From Jaltomata sinuosa (taxonomy: Eukaryota; Streptophyta; Magnoliopsida; Solanales; Solanaceae): DNA of 64,000 nt. Positions 47,919 through 58,994 of this stretch are shown piece after piece. The number at the start of each line of letters is the position of its first letter. The first letter of the stretch is position 1. The translations under genes and the position numbers were made by a program. Below the pieces are notes generated by a model, which did no database searches, had not been told where the DNA came from, and was given only the letters and a program-made list of their open reading frames with translations. The DNA lies in the NCBI GenBank assembly GCA_003996215.1, contig QJPP01007239.1, forward strand, positions 248,001-312,000, in the 5' to 3' direction.

Positions 47919-50900
47919 TTATTGGGTCCACCACATAAGCAAATCCTTGCGCCTATTTATCTTCTTCTGCAGTTGAAGAATTCCGTACAAAAGGGCCTCG
48001 GCAGTAGGTGGGCAACCTGGAACATAAATGTCAACGGGGACAATCCTGTCACAGCCTCGCACGACGGCATATGAGTAATGGTAGTACCCTCCACCATTTG
48101 CACAGCTACCCATTGAAATGACCCACCTTGGCTCGGGCATTTGATCATAGACCCTGCAATAAAATGCAATATGGCTTAATATTTGACACATCAAAATAAA
48201 AGGGGTAAGATTAAAGCAATTAATTACCATTCTCCTTTTAAGTTTTCTGTTTTTCGGTGAGGGGAGGTCTAGCCGATTGAGCTGTTCAAGTCATTAATTA
48301 CCAGAATACAAACAGAGAAGAAATCTAGAAAGTGTAAGATGTAACCTGCAGCAGCATAAAGTAAAAGAACTTTGGAGAATTTATGTGTGCCGCTTGATCA
48401 GATGAGGGAAGGTGCGCAACTTTAGAATGCTAAATTGAGAGGTCTAAAGAGAACTGGCAATGAAGAGCATGAGCAGGTAGAAGATCAGACAACTAGAAAT
48501 AGGAATGGGTGACAATTTCCAACAAAGGTTTGATAATTGTTTGAACAATTTTGAAGGGTCCAGATAGTTTCATTTCTTTGTTTCGAACAGGGATCACTTC
48601 TGCTTTGATTATATATAAGCCATCAAAGTCACATTACTCGAACTTTTAAAAAAAAAATCAAAACACCATGACTTTTTAGGTAAAAAAATAATCAAGTCAG
48701 CTTGAATCAGCCCTACAAGGTCCAGCAGCGAAAGGTGCAGAATGGTAAAACCCAAGAGTTTAAGTGTCATCAAGGAATACATTTTAATCTTGGTTACCAT
48801 GTATTCCAGCAGGGTAGAAGAAAACTGCTCGGAAAATGCTCTCAGGCACGACAATCGAGCTTTAAGCTTTTTCTCCCTTCCAAAAGCTAAACAGCCACTT
48901 TCTGGTGACTCCACGGCAGGGAACATAGTTTTTCCCCAATCATTCGTCAGTCAATCCAAAACTTAGTCTATGAACAAATGGGGGGTAGACAGTTTTTATT
49001 TTAACACTGGGTCTAAATCAGGTCCCGAAAAATTGGGTGGAAAGCAGCAGGAACCTATTATGGAAGATAGTCTGAGCCTTAAAGTCATGAAGTGGATTGT
49101 TTCTGCTCGTAACATGGGATCAAAGGTACAGATGATAGTCAAGGATGAAATATGGAAAACTTCTTCCCTGAGTTTTATTGCACTCAAAAAAAAAAATATA
49201 GCAAGTACATTAGCATTATTGCTAAATAAGGAGAGAACAGATTTGTCATCATTATTCCTAGAGGTTATATTTAAAGCAAGAGGGGGGAATATTGCATTAA
49301 AGACAAAAAGATTCATTGATGCCTCAAATACAAAAGAAGAGAAAGATCTCGGACCAGCTATCGACTCCTCTTTTACCGAAGCACTCAGGGGCAACAAATG
49401 GAACCAAATCATCACAAAAAACAACTCAAAACTCAAGAATCATCATCTCAGGCGGATCTGAAATGTCAGACAGATTTTCTGGGGAGATGCATTGTTGGTT
49501 GATTTCACTATTCACTGCAAGAAATTCCAATGCTTAATGATGTTTGGAGATGGGTCACCTCAGTTTAGAAATCTGCCCATGGTAATGCTTATGAGATGAA
49601 AGATCTTCACTTCTTGTTTGAACTTCTGACAAGAAAAGAAGCTGAAAACGTCCTCGCAAGTGCATTGCTTTGGAAGAATGTGAAGCTGATACTTTATCAG
49701 TAGGTCAAATGCTGGCCAAAATGGTGGAAAGAAACTGGGTGTGGATTCGCCTACTAGGGCTTCCTCGGAATTTATGGTCCCGAAAGGTCTTCAAAGAAAT
49801 TGGTAGTTTTTGTGGTGGCTGGATTAAAACCAGTCTGAAGGATCATATGCAATGGACTAGAATTAAAATGAAGGGAGATGGTAAAAATGTCCCGAAGGAA
49901 GTAGAAGTGGAAAGTGATAACGAATCCAACCCCATGCTTCTCGAAATAAAAGCACATTCAGTTTCAATATCTGCAAAAGTCTAAATACTCCAAGCATCAA
50001 AGATATTGAAACTCGTACTCAGCATGAAGGTGCTTCTATTTCTTTTTTTTTTTGATAACTGGTAAGTTGTAAATGGAGGATTAATTAAGGTGCTTCTATT
50101 TCTTCAGAGGGCAAGAGCAGAAGAGATTGAAGTAGAACAGCATAATGATATCAAGCAAAGAAGAAGGAACTCTCTCTCTCTCTCTCCCTTCCTCTCCCTC
50201 TCCCTCTCGAAAGAACCCACACATCGTCAAACATGCAGTTGATTGAAGTCTTTGAAGAACAACCATGGCTGGTTGAGAATGCAGATTCAATTGACGTCCA
50301 TACTTGTGATGAAGAGATGGATGCAACTCTCTGGGTACACGGTGTAATATAATTAGATTGAGGAATCACCTGGTGGATTTCGAGGGGTGTGTGAAAAAAG
50401 AGGCTTCTGCTCTTCTCGTGAAAATTGATAACAGGAGGAGAATTAACAGACCAGAACCTGTTCATGAGACCCCTTCAACTACGAGATGGAAGGGTACAAA
50501 AGAACTCAAAGGTAGTCTTTGATGTTAAATTCAGAAGCAATGGGACCAGAAGCAAGGGGAAATTTCTGAAGAGCTTAATACACAAGTGGAGAGATAATAT
50601 CTATTGATATCTATTGTTTACAAGAGACCAGTGTACAAGGACATATAGATGACTATGTGAAGCAAATCTCGGCCAACAAATGAGTTAAATATCCATGTGT
50701 GCAAGAAGGCGTACCGGGAGGAGGGCTCCTAATATTGTGGGATAACGGAATATGGAAAGGGAAAATCACATGTACAAGAATACACTCTTTAACTGTCAGC
50801 TTCATGGTAGTGCCACAAGATCTTTTCTGGGACCTGACAGAGGTAGACAGGGGTATATGGTCCAAACAGTAGGGGAGAGGCGGGACATGTGGATGAAAGT

Positions 50901-53900
50901 ACAGCAGCTAGTGTCTTTGTGGAGACCTTTGAGTGGCATGTGGAGATTTCAGCACCCCTAGATTCATATCAAAAAAGAAGAATTGCATCACTCTGACCAG
51001 AGACATGACGACAACAACAATATACCCGGTGTAATCCTACAATTGAGGTAAGGGGAGGGTAGAGTGTATGCAGACCTTATCCCAACCTCTTGGAGGTAGA
51101 GGGGCAGTTATTGAAAGACCTTCGGCTCAAGTGCAGCAAATCAAAGTAGTTATGAAAAAGGAAATACGGTAGTGAAGAAAATATGGCCACTACCGCGGGT
51201 GTGGCCACCATAGATGAAGTTTGGAATTCACATGGTTGGAATCTTTCCTTTAGAAGACTGTTTAATGATTGAGAGGTTGATAGAGTGGCTGAAATGCTGA
51301 AGATTTTGGAAGTCTTCCAAGGAACAAGGGAAGTAGAAGATTTAGTCTCTTGGAAGGGAGGAGAAAACAAAATTTTCACGGTCAAGTCTTCCTTCTCCAC
51401 GCACACAGACCCATCTCAGGTGATGGAATGACCCTGGAAGTCCATCTGGAAATCAAACACTCCTTACAAGGTGATCTGTTTCACCTGGCTGGTTGCAAGA
51501 AAGGCTTGCCTAACTCATGAAGTTCTTCGAAAAAAGAAAATCCAGCTGCCTCTAGATGTTTCTTATGTCATGAAAGGGAGGAGACCAACACCCATCTTTT
51601 TCTCCATTGCAAGGTTACTGACATTTTGTGGCAGCACTTCCTCGCATTAGCTGAAACTCAATGGGTGATTCCAATGGAATCTATGGACCTCTTGTGCTGC
51701 TGGAAGAATAGATAGAAGAAGTGGTGGTCAATGGCACCAGCTTGCATTTGGTGGACCATCTGGAAGGAGAGGATCAATAGATGTTTTGACAAACTCTACA
51801 GAAAATCAAGCTAAGCTGTTTTTTGTCATTTCAATTCTGGTGTAAAGAGAATTATGTAGTAGATACAGAATCACTTGTAGATTTTTTTGCTTCTCGGTAG
51901 GATCTTAGGCCTTTCGTAATTATAACACTGCCAGTATCTTCTTGGTATTGAGTAATACAAGTTACTCGGACTCTTCAAAAATGCTGCAATACTCGTGTTG
52001 GATCCTCCGAAAATGCGCTACTTTTGGAGGATCCGACATGCAGTCATCTACTTTTTTGTAGAGTCCGAACAACAGGTTTTAGCATGGGATTTTATTCCAA
52101 ATGTTAGGATGTTATGGATGAAGTGATGCAAACTGTCCAAAATTACCGTAGTGGTACTCTGAGAAGAGTTTAAATGCTACTTCGTGGCTTTGATTCCAAA
52201 GGAAAATCATGTGAAAGAGATGAGGGATTCCAGGCCCTATCAAAGTTCAAACTAATAAGTAGTTTTGAAAAGATCATTTTGAAACTTCTGACTGAACGAC
52301 TAAAATCAGTGATCTCTAAACTGATTGAGAAACATCAAACGACTTTCATTTAAGGAAGATAAACAATGGATGTCAGCCTTATTGCTTACGAATGTGTTGA
52401 TGCCCGAATGAAGGAAAATAAGCCAAGAATCATGTCAAAATTAGACATACAAAAAACTTTTGACCATGTGAACTACGATTCGATAAATATGTTGAGGAAA
52501 ATGGGGTTTCGTAAAAAAGAAATTAACTTGATCAGATTATACATAAGCACAACCAGATTCTCAATACTGATCAATAGGTCACCTGAAGGTTTTTTCTCAT
52601 CCTCACAAGGGTTTTGAGACAGTGACATCCTCTATCCCCTTTTTCTCTTCATTTTAGCTATGGAAGAACTGACGACATGTTTCACACAGCCCAGCAGAAT
52701 AACTGCATCAAGGGTTTCAACTTTCAAGGAGAGGAGAGAGCATGGAGATCACACACCTCCTTTATGCAAAGATGCTACTGTTTTTTGTGAAGCAAAGGTA
52801 GATAAATGAGGATGTTAAGATTAATCTTAACGATCTTTGAAGGGATAGCTTGGCTTCACATCACTCGGAGGACAAGTTTAATTTATCCAGTTAATGCAAG
52901 TCCAACAGAGTCGACTTGTTGAAATTCTTGGAAGAGAAATATGTGCTTTACCCACTGTTTATCTGGGAATGCCCCTGGGGGCTAAATGCAGGTCCATTAA
53001 TATATGGAATGGGGTGTTGGGAAGTGAAAAGAGGGTAGCAGGTGGAAAAGCTAATACCTTCTCTAGGGGGCAACTTAGTGCTTATTAACAATGACTTTTT
53101 GCTTTAGGTTTTAACTCCCAGACCCTAACTGTTTTTTGTTGCTCTCAAGTTATCACCTATTTCTCTCTGTAACCTTGCATCTTCTTGATGCTTTTTAATA
53201 CAACCACTTATTTCATCAAAAAAGTGCTTATTAACAATGTATTGGATGATCTCCCAACCTACATCACGTCCTTGTTTTCGGTCCCTCTTAAAACAAGGGA
53301 GAGAATGGATACCTTTAGGGGGAACTTTCTATGGCAATGAAACATAGAAAGAAGAGGTTTCAAATTATTCAAATGGAAAGTTGTTACCCTTGAAAGCTTA
53401 AGGTTACAAAATCAAAGCCTTGTCAAGAAATGGCTTTAAAAATACACCAATGAAGAACATTCACTATGTTGGACAGTAATTATGGATAAATATGGTGAAG
53501 AAGTGACCCACTACATATAGAGTTCGAAAGGCTATTAGAACTCTTTGAAATCAGTCACAGGGTGGAAAATAAGTCGAATACATCTACAACTAGTTGGGAC
53601 AGGGTTCTTTGAAGATAATATTTCCCAACATCTTCACTATAAATCAGCAAAAGGAGGTCACTATTAGTGCAGTTTGGTCTACTCGAGGGTGTGGAATTAT
53701 AGGAGACTATTGAATAATGGGGAGATCACTAGAATTGCTGATTTCTGTAACACACTCGAGCAATTCACTGGAGTTGATCAGAATGATGACAGGGTTTGGA
53801 GGCTAGGACACCTCAGGAAGATTCTCTGTCAAATTTTCCTATTAGATGCTTAATCAGGCCACTATTCAACTGAATTATAGCCCTGGAAGCATACATGGAG

Positions 53901-56900
53901 AGTCAAAAGCCCCTACACAGTGGCATGGTCTGTTTGGTTAGTAGTCAGATAGGCCTGTTTAACACAAGACAATCTGATGAAGAGGGGAATACAAATTTGC
54001 TCCAGAGGCCATCTATGTGGAAAAGAGGCAAAAAATATCAGACATTTGTGTTTGTATTGCAGGGTGACGATACTAACGCTGGAATATATTTCTAGCATTA
54101 TCAAAGCTAGCCTGGAAATAGTGAGTCTTGATAAGCTATGAAGACAAGTTCAACTCCATCCAAAAGATAAAAATTAATTGTATATTGCTTTTTTTTTTTG
54201 GTGTAAAAAAGAATAAGTAAACGATGCAAAAACTACTTTAGATCGCTTTACTTGTGACGGTGGCGTCTGGGACGACCTGTGTGTGCGCCTTGACTGCTCT
54301 TCTGAGTATCTGCTAACTTCCACAAGTGCAGGTACTGGATAACTCTCCATCCAAGCTTAAGTAGATAGGAAGGAATCAACTGGAGTAAAAGAATTGTTTT
54401 TAGATCTTATAGCCCTACGTAATAGGATAGGGTTACATTTTAGGCAATTGTTAATGTAAATTATATTTACACACTTCATTTTACAACTGAGAAATCACCG
54501 AGGGACAGTTGCACACAGTTTCAAACTCGGTAGCTAATGGGGGATACCTCTGTCCATCTACACTTAAATACTAAGCTTTGTTCCTCTACACTTTAATACT
54601 AAGCTTTCATGTGCAGGAAGGTTCAAACCTATGAGGTGTGCCTAACCGACACATCAAAAGTTATACTCTTACCACCAAATCAAAGCCCTGGGGGCATCTT
54701 TATAGCACTTTCTTAGTGCTACAACATACCCAGTGGGGTCCGGGGAGGGTACCCCTATCTTGTGAAGGTAGAGAGGCTGTTTCCGAAGGACCCTCGGGCC
54801 AAGTAGTGTGTATGCAGCACTTTCATAGTGCTAAATCAATAAAATTCTTATCTTTCTCAAAAAGCAAGTGAAACACAAACAAGCTTCTAATTTGAGATAT
54901 TGCTCAACATAAATCAAAAGCTTTTTTGATCTTATTTGTTTTCATCTTGAACAGAAGCAGATCAAGTTGCTCTAGTGTAAAGGGGAATTGCTAAAAGAAC
55001 AAGAAGGATGCAGGGAAAGAGAAAGAAGAAATCACTATGTTTTTGCTACTCCATATTCTTCTCTTTCTTTTGTCCAACTACCCTATCCAGATCCTTCCAA
55101 ATGTATGTAACAACTTCCCACTTATGAGTAATTTCAAAGGCCCATTTAAACCATAGTTGTTAGCGGTTAGCCTCGTCTAGCAGCACTTTAGTGCAATTAT
55201 AATGGTGCTAAAGAGCGCAACCATGGGATAAGTTTTGAAGAGGAAGACACTGAAAATAAGTATTTGTTTGATCTTGATTGGTATAGGTTTCACTTCATTT
55301 TTTTGATTAATTGGATGGTTTTTACATCATAGTTTCACTTATTAACTCCAGTTCTCATAATATTTTGTACCTATAATTATTCTCTGTGCATAATTTTATC
55401 TTATCGGGAAAAAAAAAGAATTCTCTGTGCTTATAATAACTTATGTTTGCATGCATGTACATAGATACATTACATATATGTATTTCATTTTTTCTTCGTG
55501 GAGCCTTTCTTCCCTAAAGGGAATGCTTAGTTGTGCTTTGTGCTTAAACAAAGCAAACCTCGGTAGTTTTTTATGACTTTTGTTTTCTACAATACAGTGC
55601 ATAATTCAAGGAAGCTCCAATACACATCTTCTTTTACTCTTTAACCTTCCACAAACTATTATACTGCATAGCAAGACAATCATACACTCATAAATCTTGT
55701 TCTCCTTGTGTTTATTGCGTAACATTAGTACTCCTAAGTTCTATTGCACATTGACAATCAACATCATATCCATTAAAATACAAGATCTAAGTGATATAGG
55801 ACTAACGTGCAGGAAAACAATGACAAATGTTATTAATCCATTGTCAGCATCAAGACATTGTAGATAGAAATGAAGCCGGGAGAGGAAGACAGCAACATCA
55901 AATATACAAGTTGACCAGTATGATACTTTAATACCAGCAAAAGACAGGCAGTCAATAAAATAAATAATCCAACAGAAATACAAAAAACACTGCCAGCAAT
56001 CAGACCTCCCTAAATGTGCTTATACCAAAGCCAATTACAGCAACAACAACAACATACCCAGTGAAATCCCATAGAGTGAGGTCTGGGGAGGGTAAAAGTG
56101 TACGCAAACCTTACCCCTGACTCTTGGAGGCAGAGAAGTTGTTTCCGAAAGACCCTCGGCTTCATAGATGAGCCAATTCTACAGGAAAAATTGAATCCAA
56201 ATATAGGCTATAGCTAAACAAAAAAATCATAAACATCTATGGCAATCAGACTTTTTGTCTTCAATTTCTGTTACTCTCCGTTGTTCCTAGTACCTCGATT
56301 ATCATATTGTAGTTTATGTTATGTCACTTTTTATTGTTTTTTGTTATTATCTGTTGTTTCTTGTACTTACGTACTTTTTCTGGAGCCAAGGGTCTATCAG
56401 AAACAACCCCTCTACCTCTAAGGTAGGGGTGAGTTTTGCGCAGACAATACCCCCTCCCCGGACCCCACTTGTGTGAGACTACACTGGGTATGTTATTATT
56501 GTTGTTGTACTGTCGGCAATCAGACTTCCCTACATGTGCTTATAGCTAAAGCCAATTCTACAGGAAAATTTGAATCCAAATATAGGCTATAGCTAAACAA
56601 AAGAATCATAAACATCTGTGGCAATCAGATTTTTTTTCCTTTTATTTCTGTTACTCTCCTTTGTTCCTTGTACCTCGATGATCTTATTGTAGTTTATGTT
56701 ATGTTACTATCTATTGTTTTTTGTTATTATCTATTTTTTCTTGTACTTCCGTACTTTTTCTGGAGTCGAGGGTCTATCAGAAACAACCCCTCTACCTCTA
56801 AGTTAGGGGTGAGTTCTGCGCACACACTACCTTCCCCGGACCCCACTTGTGTGGGACTACACTGGGTATGTTGTTGTTGTTGTTGTTTTACGGTATGTTG

Positions 56901-57818
56901 TTGTTGTTGTTGTTTTACTGCCGGCAATCAGACTTCCCTAAATGGTGCTTATAACTAAAGCCAATTCTACAGGAAAATTTGAATCCAATCTAGGCTATAG
57001 CTAAACAAAAAAATCATAAACATCTATGGCAATCAGACTTTTTGTCCTTCAATTTCTGTTACTCTCCGTTGTTCCTTGTACCTCGATTATCATATTGTCG
57101 TATTGTAGTTTATGTTATGTTACTATCTATTGTTTTTTGTTATTATCTATTGTTTCTTGTACTTACGTACTTTTTCTGGAGTCGAGGGTCTATCGGAAAC
57201 AACCCTTCTACCTCTAAGGTAGGGGAGAGTTTTGCACACACACTACCCTCCCCGGACCCCACTTGTGTGAGACTACACCGGGTATGTTGTTGTTGTTGTT
57301 GTTTTACTGCCGGCAATCAGACTTCCCTAAATATGCTTATAGCAAAGCCAATTTTTCGAATCCAAATATAGCTAAACAAATAATTCATAAAATGAGGCAA
57401 AAATCATTAGAATTTATACATACTTGCGAAGAGCAGGAGCCATTTTGTTGGTAAGTGTACCAGCAACAATCATAACATCAGATTGTCTAGGGCTAGGTCT
57501 AAAAATAATACCAAATCGATCAAAATCATAACGTGCAGCTCCAGCATGCATCATTTCCACAGCACAACACGCCAATCCAAAAGTCATAGGCCAAATAGAC
57601 CCACGCCTAGCCCAATTCATCAGATCATCAACCTTAGATATCACATACTCCGCCGGTTTAGATATTCCCGATGGTGACGTCATCGACGGAGGCTGTGCGG
57701 CGCCGTAAGTAGCCGGAGAAGATGATAAGGATGGGAGTGTTGTGTGGATCGTTGCCGTCCTTTGAAGAAACGGCGCCGTTCCAGTAAGACGCTTTGCGTT
57801 TCGAGCGATTAATGCCAT
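47919..57818 (-). CDS. NDUFS7: NADH dehydrogenase iron-sulfur protein 7 (complex I 20-kDa/PSST subunit)
   Basis: Two exons, 57424-57818 and 47919-48153, join in frame across a 9.27-kb intron to give 209 aa, close to the plant norm. The subunit holds iron-sulfur cluster N2, which passes electrons to ubiquinone in mitochondrial complex I. Residues 1-50 are a Ser/Thr/Arg-rich presequence (MALIARNAKRLTGTAPFLQR). The conserved part carries the cluster cysteines: the CC pair in FGLACCAVEM, one in SMGSCANGGGY and one in YVPGCPPTAEA. Exon 1 ends at the codon for Lys in APALRK and exon 2 resumes VYDQMPEPRW. The donor is AA/GTATG and the acceptor TTGCAG/G. The intron contains dead LINEs, SINEs and a triplicated unit, none of which touches the exons. 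Confidence 0.95.
50166..50212. repeat. CT-rich simple repeat
   Basis: An approximate (CT)n and CCCTCT tract lies within LINE copy 1. The minus-strand frames there are Arg/Glu-rich artefacts. Confidence 0.8.
51006..51135 (-). mobile_element. TS-type SINE inserted in LINE copy 1
   Basis: GACAACAACAATATACCCGG, GGGGAGGGTAGAGTGTATGC, AACCTCTTGGAGGTAGAGGG and AAAGACCTTCGGCTCAAG form a fairly complete minus-oriented copy. Confidence 0.8.
51960..52078. mobile_element. Foldback MITE between two LINE remnants
   Basis: GTTACTCGGACTCTTCAAAA at the left mirrors AGAGTCCGAACAAC at the right, and the centre is also a hairpin (TTGGATCCTCC / GGAGGATCCGA). This compact type, about 118 bp, is common in Solanaceae. 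Confidence 0.75.
52090..54180 (+). mobile_element. Degenerate LINE, copy 2, in NDUFS7 intron
   Basis: It is 5'-truncated, starting in the reverse transcriptase. Recognisable parts are SFEKIILKLLTERLKSVISK near 52265, SKLDIQKTFDHVNYDSINML near 52437 (the usual KLDI-K-(A/T)-(Y/F)DHVN motif), PTVYLGMPLGAKCRS near 52950 and a zinc-binding end (SVWLVVRQACLTQDNLMKRG near 53930). Stops and frameshifts abound. A second LINE tail is nested at 53094-53222. Confidence 0.78.
53094..53222 (+). mobile_element. 5'-truncated LINE tail nested in LINE copy 2
   Basis: This 129-bp segment ends GCTTTTTAATACAACCACTT and a CATCAAAAAA tail. It is flanked by the identical 17-bp word AGTGCTTATTAACAATG at 53077-53093 and 53223-53239, the signature of target-primed insertion. 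Confidence 0.82.
54250..54395 (-). mobile_element. SolS-like SINE fragment
   Basis: GACGACCTGTGTGTGCGCCT, ACTTCCACAAGTGCAGGTAC and GGATAACTCTCCATCCAAGC are the reverse complement of the 9655-9800 family in the right order. Confidence 0.55.
54722..54815 (-). mobile_element. TS-type SINE with target duplication
   Basis: CAACATACCCAGTGGGGTCC, GTGAAGGTAGAGAGGCTGTT and GAAGGACCCTCGGGCC: an internally deleted copy flanked by 18-bp direct repeats AGCACTTTCTTAGTGCTA (54704-54721) and AGCACTTTCATAGTGCTA (54816-54833), one mismatch. Confidence 0.85.
56039..56164 (-). mobile_element. TS-type SINE
   Basis: ACAACAACAACATACCCAGT, GAGGTCTGGGGAGGGTAAAA, CTTGGAGGCAGAGAAGTTGT and AAAGACCCTCGGCTTC make a near-complete minus copy. 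It directly precedes the triplicated unit whose own SINEs point the other way. Confidence 0.85.
56170..57349 (+). repeat. Three tandem units of about 380-410 bp, each with a TS-type SINE
   Basis: GCCAATTCTACAGGAAAA starts units at 56170, 56555 and 56963, and a truncated fourth begins at 57350. Each unit contains TATGGCAATCAGACTTTTTG-like, GTTACTCTCCGTTGTTCCT and a plus-oriented SINE (about 56380-56508, 56760-56905 and 57178-57304) starting GAGTCGAGGGTCTATC and ending GGTATGTTGTTGTTG. Inside the second unit the SINE tail is itself duplicated. Confidence 0.88.
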
Positions 57819-58994
57819 TTTTTCCGATGTACGATGTAGAGAGAGAGAGAACTCCGGTGAAACTCCGATGAGAAGGATGAGAGAGGCGGCTTAGATCTGA
57901 AAATATATACGTTTTTTGGGATAAAGGAGATGGTGACACGTGGAACTGATCCGACGGTTATTAGTAAAGATGGATACCCGGTTGTAAGATGGACACCAAG
58001 GTCTTTTGGGTCCTTATTGGGCTTGGGCTGTTTTCGTTGGAAGATATTAGCGAAATAGCAACTTTTTAGATTTGCATATTTAGCCAAACTTAAAACTATT
58101 ACTCCCTCTTCCCAATTTATGTGAGTGAGTTTGATTTGACACGGAGTTTAAGAAAGAAACACTTTTGAAATTTGTGATATAAAATAAGTCAGAAATATTT
58201 GTGTGACTATAAATCATTTCATTGAAGGTAAAATAAGTATTTTAAAATTAAATTGTTATTAAATATATAAATATGTCATTCTTTTTTTGGATTGATTAAA
58301 AAGGAAAGTGAGTCATATGAACTGGAACAGAGGGAATATGTGTTTTTCTATAAATTGATAACTATTAAACGGGACCAATAAGGACCTCATGATTGGGCAC
58401 TAATGCCCCCGAAGGCTATGGGGAAAGGAGGGAACTGTGTGAGATGCATCAAGAATGAATTTCTCATACAAATAAATGCACCTATTAGAAAATACTTCGA
58501 AGGCTTTGAGATCGAGGTCTCATTAGCCGAAGAAGACCCTACCTAATCCATGTGGTCTGCTTGATGAAAGTTAACGACAAAGACATTGTAAATTGGTCCT
58601 TAGGCATCACAAGTCTTCTGTCCTATTATAGATGTTGGACGACCTTTACCAAGTCCGAACATATCGATAAGTACTTTATCAGCGACAACCTTTACTAAAA
58701 CTATTTCTATTAGAGTTATTGAATGACCTTTACCAAGTCCGAACATATCGATAAGTAGCCCGATGGAGGTAAATATGCAAGTGACAAACCTAAGCAACCT
58801 TAGATTCACCAAACACAAATATGGAGTAGTACTAAAATAAATCAACTAATAAAACAATACAAAAGAAAAGAAAAAGTAAGATTCTTTCTCCAAAAAGTTG
58901 CAAACTTTATTCACTATAATATAATCAAGAACCTATCTCTTCTTCATTCTCAATTCCAATAAGCTGAGCTAAAAAAAAATACATTTGATTGATT
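57819..58994. other. NDUFS7 promoter side and divergent intergenic region
   Basis: NDUFS7 (minus) and the unknown gene (plus) are divergent here. 57836-57851 is a GA-rich tract in the NDUFS7 5'UTR. A Stowaway-like MITE lies at 58098-58342. At 58640-58760 a word pair (GACCTTTACCAAGTCCGAAC then ATATCGATAAGTA) occurs twice, about 90 bp apart. No further gene was seen. Confidence 0.5.
58098..58342. mobile_element. Stowaway-like MITE
   Basis: TTACTCCCTCTTCCCAATTT at the left is mirrored by GAACTGGAACAGAGGGAATA at the right. It is about 245 bp of non-coding DNA between NDUFS7 and the next gene. Confidence 0.75.

Larger units (their letters stand above)
48960..51840 (+). mobile_element. Degenerate LINE (L1-type), copy 1, in NDUFS7 intron
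   Basis: Broken frames in order give an ORF1-like part (SSFTEALRGNKWNQI near 49370), a DUF4283-like part (WVWIRLLGLPRNLWSRKVFK at 49733-49792), an endonuclease-like stretch (CLQETSVQGH near 50620, then LLILWDNGIWKGKITC near 50730) and a reverse-transcriptase zinc-binding-like region (CFTWLVARKACLTHEVLRKK near 51480). The reverse transcriptase is absent, and a TS-type SINE sits at 51006-51135. Many stops make it inactive. Confidence 0.75.

Noticed and set aside
48996..49461. Overlapping frames of 146 aa (minus) and 163 aa (plus)
   Set aside because: The plus frame is the ORF1 remnant of a dead LINE and the minus frame is its shadow; neither is a host gene.
47919..57818. Organellar or bacterial origin for the NDUFS7 exons
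   Set aside because: The gene has a presequence, a spliceosomal intron and nuclear repeats, so it is a nuclear gene rather than a recent transfer.
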